Assembly: GCA_009705865.1 (NCBI GenBank) | Contig: WLSJ01000003.1 | Location: 1 to 32,083, forward strand | Length of the DNA stretch: 32,083 bases | Direction: 5' to 3' | Origin: Actinomycetota bacterium | GTDB taxonomy: Bacteria > Actinomycetota > Acidimicrobiia > Acidimicrobiales > Ilumatobacteraceae | Shown here: piece by piece, positions 1 through 7,465 of the stretch | Layout: each line of letters starts with the position of its first letter | Numbering within the stretch: position 1 is the stretch's first letter | Notes under the pieces: model-generated | Seen by the model: the letters and a program-made list of their open reading frames with translations, nothing else | Told to the model about the DNA's origin: nothing | The model's database searches: none | Translations under genes and position numbers: made by a program

Positions 1-1
1 C

Positions 2-295
2 GCACTGTCACGCGGGCGGGCGCGTCCGCAGCCAGATGTAGATGATGTGCCGACTCTGTTGGGAGACGTCATCATTTGTCCCATAGTGGCCGAGAGACAA
101 GCGTCTACCCATGCGGGCACGACAGACGACGAGTTGGCACTGTTGTTGGTGCATGGCATTTTGCATGTCTTGGGTTTTGATCACCACGATGAACCCACAA
201 CAACCGAGATGCGAGCACGGGAATTGGCTATCTTGACTACACACCATTGGTCAGGGCCAGCTCCGAGTGGTTTTAGACAGGAACAAGACGAATGA
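2..295 (+). CDS. ybeY: Endoribonuclease YbeY, C-terminal part (5' end outside window)
   Basis: Open reading frame running in from the window edge, about 97 codons to a TGA. It contains the YbeY metal site H-x3-H-x5-H in HGILHVLGFDH, at about residues 51-61 of the fragment, preceded by the family-typical LLGDV(I)ICP segment. YbeY is a single-strand-specific metallo-endoribonuclease involved in 16S rRNA maturation and ribosome quality control in the cytoplasm. The stop overlaps the start of the next gene as ATGA, so the two are probably translationally coupled. A ybeY-CBS protein-era order is common in Actinobacteria, and era lies about 13 kb downstream here. The N-terminal part cannot be assessed. 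Confidence 0.93.
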   Translation, partial: ALSRGRARPQPDVDDVPTLLGDVIICPIVAERQASTHAGTTDDELALLLVHGILHVLGFDHHDEPTTTEMRARELAILTTHHWSGPAPSGFRQEQDE

Positions 296-1575
296 TTGCA
301 ACTTCACCCACCTCTGCTGATTGGTGGATGTTTGTCGGAATTCTCCTTTTGCTGGGATGTCTGATTGTTTTGTCCATTGCTGAAATGGGACTGTCGCGAG
401 TATCAAAGCCAAAGGCACAAGCTCTTGCAGACTCGGGCGCCAAAGGTGGCCCAGCTCTGCTTGGGCTCGTAACCCACCCAGAGCGATGGGTGAACCCGTT
501 GTTGTTGTCTGTGAACGTGTGTCAGACGGTGCAGGCAACGTTGACAGGTGTTGTTGCAGGTCGACTCTTTGGGCCGGCCGGAGTTGCAATTGGTGTGGTC
601 TTAAACGTTGTGGTGTTTTTTGTGTTTGCAGAAGCTGTGCCTAAGACCTATGCAATTTTGCATTCAGATAGAGCAGCACTTTCTACGTCTCGTCTGACGG
701 CTCTTCTAGTTGCGTTCTATCCGTTGCGCAAGATGTCGCAGGGTCTTATTGGCCTGACCAACATTGTTGTCAAGGGCAAAGGATTAGAACAAGGTCCATT
801 TATCGGCGAGCAAGAGTTCCTAGGGATGGTGGAAGCGGCGGTTGAAGATGAAGTCATTGAACATGAAGAACGCGCGCTGATCGAATCCATTATTGAATTC
901 GGCGACACCGTTGTCCGCGAAATTATGCGACCACGACCAGACATAGTCAGCGTTGACGCTGGTGAGACCCTGGACATGGCCCTTGATGAAGCGTTTGAAC
1001 ACGGAGTGAGTCGCTTGCCAGTAATGCGTAAGGACGAAGACGACAACGAAGACGTGCTCGGAATTGTCTACGCAAAAGATTTGATGAAAAAGATTCGCGC
1101 CGGTGCAGGATCTGAACCAGTTGACCATTTGGTTCGAGCTGCAGTGGTGATTCCGGAAAATAAGCCGGTTGCGAAACTGATGCGAGAGATGCAACGCGAC
1201 CACTTTCACATGGCCATAGTTGCCGATGAATACGGAAGCATCACTGGGCTTGTAACACTGGAAGATTGCCTTGAAGAACTTGTGGGTGAAATTGTTGATG
1301 AGCACGACGATGAAGTGCCGGATGTACGAATGCTTCCTAATGGGGAGTCGTTGGTAGATGCTGGAATGTCGATCGCAGATTTCAACGAGCATTTCAGTGT
1401 TGATCTGGCTGATGAAGAGTTCGATACGGTCGGCGGGTTCTTGTTTGGGCTGCTCGAGCATGTCCCTGTGGTCGGAGAAACCCTGGAAGTTGAAGGATGG
1501 CGTTTCGTTGTCGAGGCTCTAGAGGGTCGACGAATCACTGAAGTGCGCTTAATGCCTGTCATTGATACTGAGTAA
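292..1575 (+). CDS. CorC/HlyC-family membrane protein with CNNM (DUF21), paired CBS and CorC domains
   Basis: 427 residues. The N-terminal part (about 1-180) has hydrophobic helices of the CNNM/DUF21 type, beginning around residues 12-32. A central pair of CBS motifs follows (about 205-330; IMRPRPDIVSVDAG and GSITGLVTLEDCLEELVGEIVDE are recognisable in pieces). The C-terminal 75 residues match the CorC_HlyC FAD-PCMH-like fold, including DTVGGFLFGLL. Family members are linked to magnesium/cobalt transport or export; the older name hemolysin C is misleading. CBS domains usually bind adenine nucleotides or Mg-ATP, so regulation by energy state is likely but not shown. It starts inside the ybeY stop codon (ATGA). 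Substrate is not determinable from sequence. Confidence 0.9.
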   Translation: MIATSPTSADWWMFVGILLLLGCLIVLSIAEMGLSRVSKPKAQALADSGAKGGPALLGLVTHPERWVNPLLLSVNVCQTVQATLTGVVAGRLFGPAGVAIGVVLNVVVFFVFAEAVPKTYAILHSDRAALSTSRLTALLVAFYPLRKMSQGLIGLTNIVVKGKGLEQGPFIGEQEFLGMVEAAVEDEVIEHEERALIESIIEFGDTVVREIMRPRPDIVSVDAGETLDMALDEAFEHGVSRLPVMRKDEDDNEDVLGIVYAKDLMKKIRAGAGSEPVDHLVRAAVVIPENKPVAKLMREMQRDHFHMAIVADEYGSITGLVTLEDCLEELVGEIVDEHDDEVPDVRMLPNGESLVDAGMSIADFNEHFSVDLADEEFDTVGGFLFGLLEHVPVVGETLEVEGWRFVVEALEGRRITEVRLMPVIDTE

Positions 1576-1597
1576 CGCTGCATCACAGCCCGTTCGG

Positions 1598-1603
1598 TAA
1601 GTT
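1598..1603 (+). promoter_or_regulatory. -10 box (TAAGTT) for a leaderless SDR gene
   Basis: TAAGTT fits TAnnnT and ends 6 bases before the ATG at 1610, the spacing expected when transcription starts at the start codon. No Shine-Dalgarno sequence is seen in the spacer AGCCGC. The same arrangement recurs before several other genes in this window. Confidence 0.55.
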
Positions 1604-1609
1604 AGCCGC

Positions 1610-2359
1610 ATGGAAGTTTCACTCAAAGGTAAAGTCGCACTAGTAACGGGAGCATCTCGTGGCATCGGTTTGGCAATAGCTAAAACGTTTGCCGAATCTG
1701 GCGCCAGCGTCATGATGGTGTCTCGCAAGATTGATGAATCTGCAATGGAAGGCATTGATGGCGAAGTTGCTATTCGTCCTGCCAACGTAGGTGACCCAAC
1801 GGCCGCTGCTGATGTTGTGCGCGAAACTATTGAAAAGTTCGGACGTCTCGACATTCTGGTGAATAACGCCGCGACAAACCCGTACTACGGACCAACAATG
1901 GGTGTCGATGAGAGTCGTTATGACAAAACTTTTCAGATCAACTTGAAAGCTCCATTGCAGTGGACTCAAGCTGCGTACGAAGCATCATTCAAAAAGTCTC
2001 CGGGTGTAATTATCAACATCGCATCGGTAGGTGGTTTACGTACTGATGGAGGCGGCTTAGGTATTTACAACTTGACCAAAGCAGCGTTGATTCATTTCAC
2101 ACGTCAACTTGCTAGCGAAATCGGACCCAACAGAGTCATTGGTATTGCTCCTGGTTTGGTGAAGACAGACTTTGCTGGTTTTCTCGTAGAGAACTTTGGT
2201 GACAAGATCGCAGCAACAGTTCCGTTGAAGCGCCTCGGTGAACCTGAGGACATTGCGAACTTGGCAACATTCTTGGCATCTGATGCCGCTAGTTGGATTA
2301 CGGGCGAAACGTACGTCATTGACGGCGGCGCAGGCCTAGGTACTTCTGGCGCAAGCTAA
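1610..2359 (+). CDS. SDR-family NAD(P)-dependent oxidoreductase
   Basis: 249 residues, the usual length for a classical short-chain dehydrogenase. The Rossmann nucleotide motif TGASRGIG lies at about residues 14-21, NNAA at about 86-89, the catalytic Ser in INIASVGG at about 139-142, and Tyr/Lys in YNLTKAA around 153-157. The C-terminal segment ends with the common YVIDGG motif. Cofactor preference and substrate cannot be set with confidence; relatives often act on 3-oxoacyl or small keto substrates. ATG at 1610 is chosen because of the TAAGTT box 6 bases upstream. Its stop codon overlaps the stop of the convergent menE by 4 bases, leaving no space for a separate terminator. Confidence 0.9.
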   Translation: MEVSLKGKVALVTGASRGIGLAIAKTFAESGASVMMVSRKIDESAMEGIDGEVAIRPANVGDPTAAADVVRETIEKFGRLDILVNNAATNPYYGPTMGVDESRYDKTFQINLKAPLQWTQAAYEASFKKSPGVIINIASVGGLRTDGGGLGIYNLTKAALIHFTRQLASEIGPNRVIGIAPGLVKTDFAGFLVENFGDKIAATVPLKRLGEPEDIANLATFLASDAASWITGETYVIDGGAGLGTSGAS

Positions 2360-3501
2360 GACGTTGACACGCTGCGTACGAGCAACGCTCGTTGCGGTTT
2401 ACCAAGAGATGTTCTTGGGATAGTAGAAACAACATGCACGTTGCGCGGAGCGCAGTGAGCTGGCATCACTAATTTGACGTGATCGCGCAGTTCTTCCAAG
2501 GTGATGCTTGTGGAATCTTGTACAACCACCCATGCGTGTACTGCCATGCCCCACTCAGGGTCAGGTACGCCAGCAACACACACTTCTGCAACTGATTCAT
2601 GAGTAAGCAAAGTCTCTTCAACAGATTCTGGCCAGATGTTTTCGCCGCCCGAAATAATGAGATCACCTTCGCGACCCTCAACTGTTAGTACGCCATCGCT
2701 AGATAATGCGCCACGGTCTCCGGTGCGAAACCAGCCATCATTATCTAGTGGGTATGTGTCGTCGCGATACGCGCGCAGCAACATCGGGGCGCGAACATAA
2801 ACGATGGAATCGCGAATCTCGATTTCGACTCCTGGCAGTGCAGTGCCGTTGTACACAATGCCACTGCCCGTTTCGGTCATTCCGTATGTAGTGATGCAAT
2901 TGTCTGGGAGATCTTTGGGGGCTCGGGCTCCGCCCAACACAATTGTTCTGTACAGAGACGCATCAACCCGTTGCAATGCAGTCGCAACGAGGGAAACAAG
3001 TGTTGCGCCGTTTGTTGCAGCATCTTCATAGGCCTCTTTCGTAAAAGAAGGGACTGCTACAAGTGAGGTACCCATGATGAGAGAACGCGTGATGACAGAA
3101 AGACCCCCAACATGTGATGGCGGCAAGCAGGCCAACCACTGGTCTTTTAGTGAAACTTTGAGTCTGGCCGAAGTTGCACGGGCACTTGCTTCCAAGGCTG
3201 CCATGGTGAGCACTGCGGCCTTTTGTGTTCCGGTGGTTCCGCTAGTGGCTACGACAACGGCATCGCCAGCATCGACGAGGCGCCCAGAGACTGTTTCGTC
3301 TCCGCCGAGGGTTGCCATGATTGTTGGCTGAACAATGTCAAGTATCTGTTGACGCGCTGGTGCAGGTAGTCGCTGGTCTAGGGCAAAGACGGCGTCGTCG
3401 TTATCCCATGCTCGTGACAGTCGATCCACGAGCGCTTGTCCGTTTGGCATGTCAAGGCAGACCAACTCGTTCACGTCTACAGCGTACGGCTCGTGCGACA
3501 C
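2356..3501 (-). CDS. menE: o-succinylbenzoate-CoA ligase (AMP-binding)
   Basis: 381 residues of the adenylate-forming (ANL) superfamily. The P-loop TSGTTGTQK is near residue 87, TYGMTETGSG near the middle, RTGDRG about two thirds along, ISGGENIWPESVE follows, and the C-terminal catalytic Lys is in RTSLGKPQRALL. The short length and absence of an extended N-terminus suit MenE, which activates o-succinylbenzoate with CoA and ATP. The call rests on this plus the adjacent menA, menH, menD, menF and menG; from sequence alone another acyl-CoA ligase is possible. The start shown is GTG; an in-frame ATG at 3450 is an alternative. With the GTG start only 7 bases separate it from the divergent menA start. 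Confidence 0.85.
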   Translation of the reverse strand: MSHEPYAVDVNELVCLDMPNGQALVDRLSRAWDNDDAVFALDQRLPAPARQQILDIVQPTIMATLGGDETVSGRLVDAGDAVVVATSGTTGTQKAAVLTMAALEASARATSARLKVSLKDQWLACLPPSHVGGLSVITRSLIMGTSLVAVPSFTKEAYEDAATNGATLVSLVATALQRVDASLYRTIVLGGARAPKDLPDNCITTYGMTETGSGIVYNGTALPGVEIEIRDSIVYVRAPMLLRAYRDDTYPLDNDGWFRTGDRGALSSDGVLTVEGREGDLIISGGENIWPESVEETLLTHESVAEVCVAGVPDPEWGMAVHAWVVVQDSTSITLEELRDHVKLVMPAHCAPRNVHVVSTIPRTSLGKPQRALLVRSVSTS

Positions 3502-3508
3502 TAGTGGT

Positions 3509-4414
3509 ATGACAATTCCTCATGACCCCGCAACTCTTGGATGGAAAAAGTGGGTGATCGGGGCTCGGCCTCGCACATTGCCTGCAGCCGTTGTTCCGGT
3601 TCTCGTGGGCCTGGCTTGTGCAAGCGGTGCAGATGTGACGACGTGGTGGAGAGCTGCGCTTGCCGGAGTTGTCAGTTTGTCTTTGCAAGTGGGTGTGAAT
3701 TATGCAAATGACTATTCAGACGGAGTGAAGGGGACAGATGCTGTACGTGTCGGCCCACTGCGTCTCGTTGGTTCCGGTGCCGCGTCAGCTGTGCATGTAA
3801 AGCGTGCTGCCTTCATCATGTTTGCCATTGCAGCCTGTTCGGGTCTCGTGTTGGCACTTGATACATCACTGTGGCTGGTGGCGGTAGGTGCGGCTGCAAT
3901 TATCGCGGCGTGGACCTACACGGGTGGCCCACGACCTTATGGGTACGCCGGATGGGGAGAACTGTTTGTGTTCGTATTCTTTGGCATTGTTGCCACAGTG
4001 GGCACCGAATATGTGGTGTCAGAGGAATTCACGGCTGCTGGGCTTGTGGCAAGCGTTGCTGTTGGTTGTTTGGCCTGTGCATTGCTCGTAATCAACAATT
4101 TGCGTGACATTCCCGGAGACACGGTCGCAGGCAAAAATACTTTGGCGGTAAAACTGGGCGATGCACGCACACGCAAACTGTTTGCACTACTCATCATCAT
4201 CGCAATGGTTTCAATAGGTGCTACATCTGCGATGGTTGGGGCGTACGCATTGTTTGGCCTAGTAGGAATTGTCGCAATTCGACCCGCGCTAGAGGCAGTT
4301 GCTCGTGGCGCCAAGGGACGTGATTTGATTATCGTGCTGGGCAATGTTGGTAGAGCTCAGTTAGTAATGGGAGTCACTTTTGCTGCAGGAATAGCAGTCT
4401 CGTTAACGCAATAG
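3509..4414 (+). CDS. menA: 1,4-dihydroxy-2-naphthoate polyprenyltransferase
   Basis: 301 residues, an integral membrane UbiA-superfamily enzyme with about eight or nine hydrophobic segments. The Asp-rich prenyl diphosphate site NDYSDGVKGTD is at residues 67-77, followed by the VGPLRLVGSG element typical of MenA. A second Asp motif sits in NNLRDIPGDTVAGK. The enzyme attaches the polyprenyl chain to DHNA to give demethylmenaquinone at the cytoplasmic membrane. I chose ATG 3509 because the protein then begins directly before the conserved WVIGARPRTLPAA; an in-frame start at 3449 would overlap menE heavily. The 3' end overlaps the 3' end of convergent menH by 12 bases. Confidence 0.93.
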   Translation: MTIPHDPATLGWKKWVIGARPRTLPAAVVPVLVGLACASGADVTTWWRAALAGVVSLSLQVGVNYANDYSDGVKGTDAVRVGPLRLVGSGAASAVHVKRAAFIMFAIAACSGLVLALDTSLWLVAVGAAAIIAAWTYTGGPRPYGYAGWGELFVFVFFGIVATVGTEYVVSEEFTAAGLVASVAVGCLACALLVINNLRDIPGDTVAGKNTLAVKLGDARTRKLFALLIIIAMVSIGATSAMVGAYALFGLVGIVAIRPALEAVARGAKGRDLIIVLGNVGRAQLVMGVTFAAGIAVSLTQ

Positions 4415-5119
4415 TTGTTGCAATATCGCAGCGGTTGTCAGTTCGTCTTCCAGGTGAACTGAATGACCGACAGATGACACGATCGAAATTTCTGATTGCG
4501 GAATTACATCGTTCATTTCTCTAGCGATCTCGACAAATTTGGAATCGAGTTCACCGGCAATTACGTGCACAGGCATTGCAAGTTGAGAGAGTGATTCCCA
4601 TAGTGGGTCTTGCGTTCCGGTGCCTGCATACCGTAATGAATTTGCAAGCCCGCTAGCACTATTGCGCAGACGATCTGAACGCTGGTCGTTGGAAGAATCA
4701 AGTCCTGAAAATAGTGGCAGGGCTAGCCATTCGTTGATGAAAGATTCAACACCGACATCTTCGATATGGTGAGCCAACGAATTGTCGCTGTTACGACGTG
4801 CGAGTCGTTCTTCTGTGTTTCGAATTCCTGGGGTACCGCTGATCAGTACTAATTGTGAAACCACCTGCGGGAACAGGGTTGCTACGTGGAGAGCCATACG
4901 GGCACCCATCGAATATCCGACTAAGACTCCTGGCTGCATCGTTGACGAAATGTCAGAGGCATATTCAGACAGTGTGCGTTTGCCGTCTGGGTTGAGGCCA
5001 TGACCAGGTGCATCAGGGCAAGAGGGGGTTACCGAAGATGGAAGCAGCCGTACAAGAGAATCCCACGATGATCCGGTTTGGGTGAACCCATGAAGGAAGG
5101 TGGCGTGTTGTTGAATCAA
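4403..5119 (-). CDS. menH: Alpha/beta hydrolase, probable MenH (SHCHC synthase)
   Basis: 238 residues of the alpha/beta-hydrolase fold. LHGFTQTGSSW near the N-terminus is typical of MenH, the nucleophile elbow GYSMG places Ser at residue 70, and candidate Asp and His follow in GELDSKF and VGHSVHLED. MenH eliminates pyruvate from SEPHCHC to give SHCHC, the step after MenD. The start is TTG, overlapping the stop of the upstream thiol oxidoreductase as TTGA, so translation is probably coupled. The men neighbours support the call; a generic hydrolase cannot be fully excluded. Confidence 0.82.
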   Translation of the reverse strand: MIQQHATFLHGFTQTGSSWDSLVRLLPSSVTPSCPDAPGHGLNPDGKRTLSEYASDISSTMQPGVLVGYSMGARMALHVATLFPQVVSQLVLISGTPGIRNTEERLARRNSDNSLAHHIEDVGVESFINEWLALPLFSGLDSSNDQRSDRLRNSASGLANSLRYAGTGTQDPLWESLSQLAMPVHVIAGELDSKFVEIAREMNDVIPQSEISIVSSVGHSVHLEDELTTAAILQQLLR

Positions 5120-5763
5120 CGAGTGAGCGCGCGTTCTAGGACATTGACGAACACATCGACATCTTGAGCGCCAGGGATAAGAAAGCGGTCATCAATAACG
5201 AATGAAGGGACAGCCGTTATCTCTCTCATAACTGCTCCGTCTAGGTCTGCTTGCACTTCGGCGAGGCCGTTGTCAGTATCGAGCCATGCACGTAGTGATG
5301 AACCGTCGAGGCCAATCTCTGTTGCGCACGTAGCCACAACGTCAGCATCGCCAACATCAAGCCCGTCTGTGAAATAGGCAGACATCAGTCGTTCTTTGAA
5401 TGTGGCCTGAACAATTGCACCGTGGTGTTCAAGAGCCCAGTGCAATGCACGATGAGCCAGGATGGTGTTTGCACGAAGAGCGATATCCATATTGAATTCG
5501 ATGTCATCGGCCGCAGCGACTGACGTGACATGGTGAAGAATCTGTTCGGCCCGTTCGCGTCCGCCAAACTTTTTTGCATAACTGTCAACAACGGGTGTTG
5601 GACTTCCCAACGGTGCTGTGGGGTCAAGTTGGTATGCCTTGAACACCACCTCGATTGGTTCTGAAAAACCTTTCTGGCGAAGCACTTCGAGCGCGTTGTC
5701 AAACCGGCGCTTTCCTATGAAGCACCAAGGGCAAACGACATCAGACCAGATTTCCACACGCAT
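5116..5763 (-). CDS. DsbA/FrnE-family thiol-disulfide oxidoreductase
   Basis: 215 residues from ATG 5763. The thioredoxin-fold active site CPWC is at residues 11-14 in SDVVCPWCFIGKRRF, and the cis-Pro region is in ITAVPSFVIDD. This is the FrnE-like cytoplasmic branch of the DsbA family; no signal peptide is visible, which argues against a periplasmic role. It lies directly upstream of menH with a 4-base TTGA overlap, so it is probably part of the same transcript. A link between a thiol oxidoreductase and quinone synthesis is suggestive but unproven. In-frame starts at 5784 and 5811 exist; 5763 is preferred because of a TATCGT box 7 bases upstream. Confidence 0.85.
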   Translation of the reverse strand: MRVEIWSDVVCPWCFIGKRRFDNALEVLRQKGFSEPIEVVFKAYQLDPTAPLGSPTPVVDSYAKKFGGRERAEQILHHVTSVAAADDIEFNMDIALRANTILAHRALHWALEHHGAIVQATFKERLMSAYFTDGLDVGDADVVATCATEIGLDGSSLRAWLDTDNGLAEVQADLDGAVMREITAVPSFVIDDRFLIPGAQDVDVFVNVLERALTR

Positions 5764-5770
5764 AGGTGTA

Positions 5771-5776
5771 ACGATA
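5771..5776 (-). promoter_or_regulatory. -10 box (TATCGT) of the FrnE-menH operon, overlapping a menD -10
   Basis: On the minus strand TATCGT is followed by 7 bases and the ATG at 5763, fitting a leaderless start. On the plus strand AACGAT at 5770-5775 lies 7 bases before the menD ATG at 5783. The two boxes share five base pairs. The menD box is weaker, matching TAnnnT only at the A and final T. Confidence 0.45.
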
Positions 5777-5782
5777 GGTGAC

Positions 5783-7465
5783 ATGAGTTCTTCTGGCGAC
5801 ACTGCAGCCACATTTTGCGCAACATTGGTCGACGAATGGGAACGCCAAGGCGTGGTTCATGCGGTGGTTGCTCCCGGTAGCCGTAGTACGCCACTTGCAA
5901 TCGCTCTCAGTCGTTCAGACATTATTCGGGTGCATGTGTTTCATGATGAACGAAGTGCAGCGTTTGCTGCCTTGGGTATCGGGTCAGCATCTGGTGCGCC
6001 AGCGATTCTGTTGTGTACGTCTGGCACCGCCGCCACACATTTCCATGCAGCAGTAGTTGAGGCCCATCAGAGCGATGTGCCGATGATTGTGTGTACCGCA
6101 GATCGTCCCCCTGAATTACGCGACGTCGCGGCCCCACAAACAATCGATCAAACACACCTGTTCGGCTCCGCGGTTCGATGGTTTCATGATCCGGGTGTGC
6201 CGTCTCGCGAAGCATCTTCGTCATGGAGATCTTTAGCGGCACGCAGCGTGCAAGCTTCTGTTGGGGTGCGTCCAGGCCCGGTGCATCTCAATTTGCCGTT
6301 CAGAGAACCGCTTGTTGGCAATGTAGTTGACATGCCGCAGGCACGTGATGGTTCATGGTCAGTGGTTTCCCGTTTGTCAGCTTCTACCGAGCATGGTGAA
6401 GAGCATGTCGCCCAGATATTGAGTGGACGTCGGGGAGTAGTGATTGCTGGTCGTGGAGCTGGCCGTGATGTGTTGTTGCTAGCTAACGCGCTTGGCTGGC
6501 CAATTTTTGCTGATCCACTCAGTGGTGTACGCGAAAATGATGACGCCGTAATTATCGGCTTTGATTCAATACTGCGATCTGATGCATTTGCTTCAAGTCA
6601 TTTCCCTGAAGTGGTTGTGCGAGTGGGGTCAACACCTGCTTCAAAAGTGTTGTCACAATGGGTGACACGATCAGGCGCTCGTATTGTGCAATTGCGTTCT
6701 TCTGAGATGGTGATTGATCAAGATCACTCTGTCGAAGCAAATGTTGTCGGTGATATTGGGTCAAGCATCCGAGTGTTAGCCAAATCTGTAACTTCCTGTG
6801 ACAAGAAATGGCGTGAGGAATGGATCGCTTCCGAACGTGTAGCTCAAAAGGTAATCGACATGTGGGCCTCACGGAACTTCAGTGAACCGTCCGTGGCCCG
6901 AGCAGTCACAGCGGCCATGAATGTTGGAGAACATCTCGTGATTTCTTCGTCTATGCCAATCCGAGATGTCGAATGGTACGGAACAGCGACGCCTGGCGTC
7001 ACTGTCTATTCCAATAGAGGCGCCAATGGCATTGACGGTGTCGTCAGTACTGCAGTCGGAGTGGCATTGGCTACGCGAGCTCCAGTCACTCTTCTGATCG
7101 GTGATGTTGCTTGTATTCATGACTCGAACGGTTTATGGGCACTGAATCGACGTGAGGTTGATTTAAAGATTGTGGTCACGAACAATGACGGGGGAAGCAT
7201 CTTTTCGTTTTTGCCTCAGGCAAGTGTGGTGAGTGAAAACACATTCGAGTTGTTATACGGAACTCCTCACGGAGTGTCGTTTGAACATTTAGCCGCAGCG
7301 CATGGGATTGAATTTGATCGCGCCAGCAGTACCGAAGATTTGCATCACGCACTGTCTAGGCATGGCACTCGCTTAATCGAAGTGCCTTGTGATCGTTCGG
7401 TCAATGTTGCACAGCATGAGGCGTTGCAAGCAGAAGTGATTTCAGCGATAGAGGCTATGGCCTAA
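5783..7465 (+). CDS. menD: 2-succinyl-5-enolpyruvyl-6-hydroxy-3-cyclohexene-1-carboxylate synthase
   Basis: 560 residues, the usual MenD size, with the three-part thiamine diphosphate enzyme layout. The N-terminal segment VVAPGSRSTPLA is diagnostic for MenD. The C-terminal TPP domain includes NRGANGIDG, LLIGDVACIHD and NNDGGSIFSFLPQ, where the GD...NN spacing is the TPP/Mg motif. MenD joins isochorismate and 2-oxoglutarate, the first committed step of menaquinone synthesis. ATG 5783 is chosen because the frame upstream runs through the divergent thiol oxidoreductase gene. The 3' end overlaps the convergent isochorismate synthase by 11 bases, so MenD and its substrate-producing enzyme are encoded tail to tail. 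Confidence 0.95.
   Translation: MSSSGDTAATFCATLVDEWERQGVVHAVVAPGSRSTPLAIALSRSDIIRVHVFHDERSAAFAALGIGSASGAPAILLCTSGTAATHFHAAVVEAHQSDVPMIVCTADRPPELRDVAAPQTIDQTHLFGSAVRWFHDPGVPSREASSSWRSLAARSVQASVGVRPGPVHLNLPFREPLVGNVVDMPQARDGSWSVVSRLSASTEHGEEHVAQILSGRRGVVIAGRGAGRDVLLLANALGWPIFADPLSGVRENDDAVIIGFDSILRSDAFASSHFPEVVVRVGSTPASKVLSQWVTRSGARIVQLRSSEMVIDQDHSVEANVVGDIGSSIRVLAKSVTSCDKKWREEWIASERVAQKVIDMWASRNFSEPSVARAVTAAMNVGEHLVISSSMPIRDVEWYGTATPGVTVYSNRGANGIDGVVSTAVGVALATRAPVTLLIGDVACIHDSNGLWALNRREVDLKIVVTNNDGGSIFSFLPQASVVSENTFELLYGTPHGVSFEHLAAAHGIEFDRASSTEDLHHALSRHGTRLIEVPCDRSVNVAQHEALQAEVISAIEAMA

Noticed and set aside
820-1461. Long minus-strand reading frame of 213 codons inside the CorC-like gene
   Set aside because: Fully inside a well-supported gene on the other strand, with no recognisable domain and biased composition; an antisense shadow.
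2382-2395. Small hairpin GCAAC-GCTC-GTTGC near the SDR/menE junction as a terminator
   Set aside because: Only a 5-base stem, no U-tract, and it lies within menE coding sequence.
5618-5782. Upstream in-frame extension of menD
   Set aside because: It would cover most of the N-terminus of the divergent thiol oxidoreductase, and MenD homology begins near residue 20 from the ATG at 5783.
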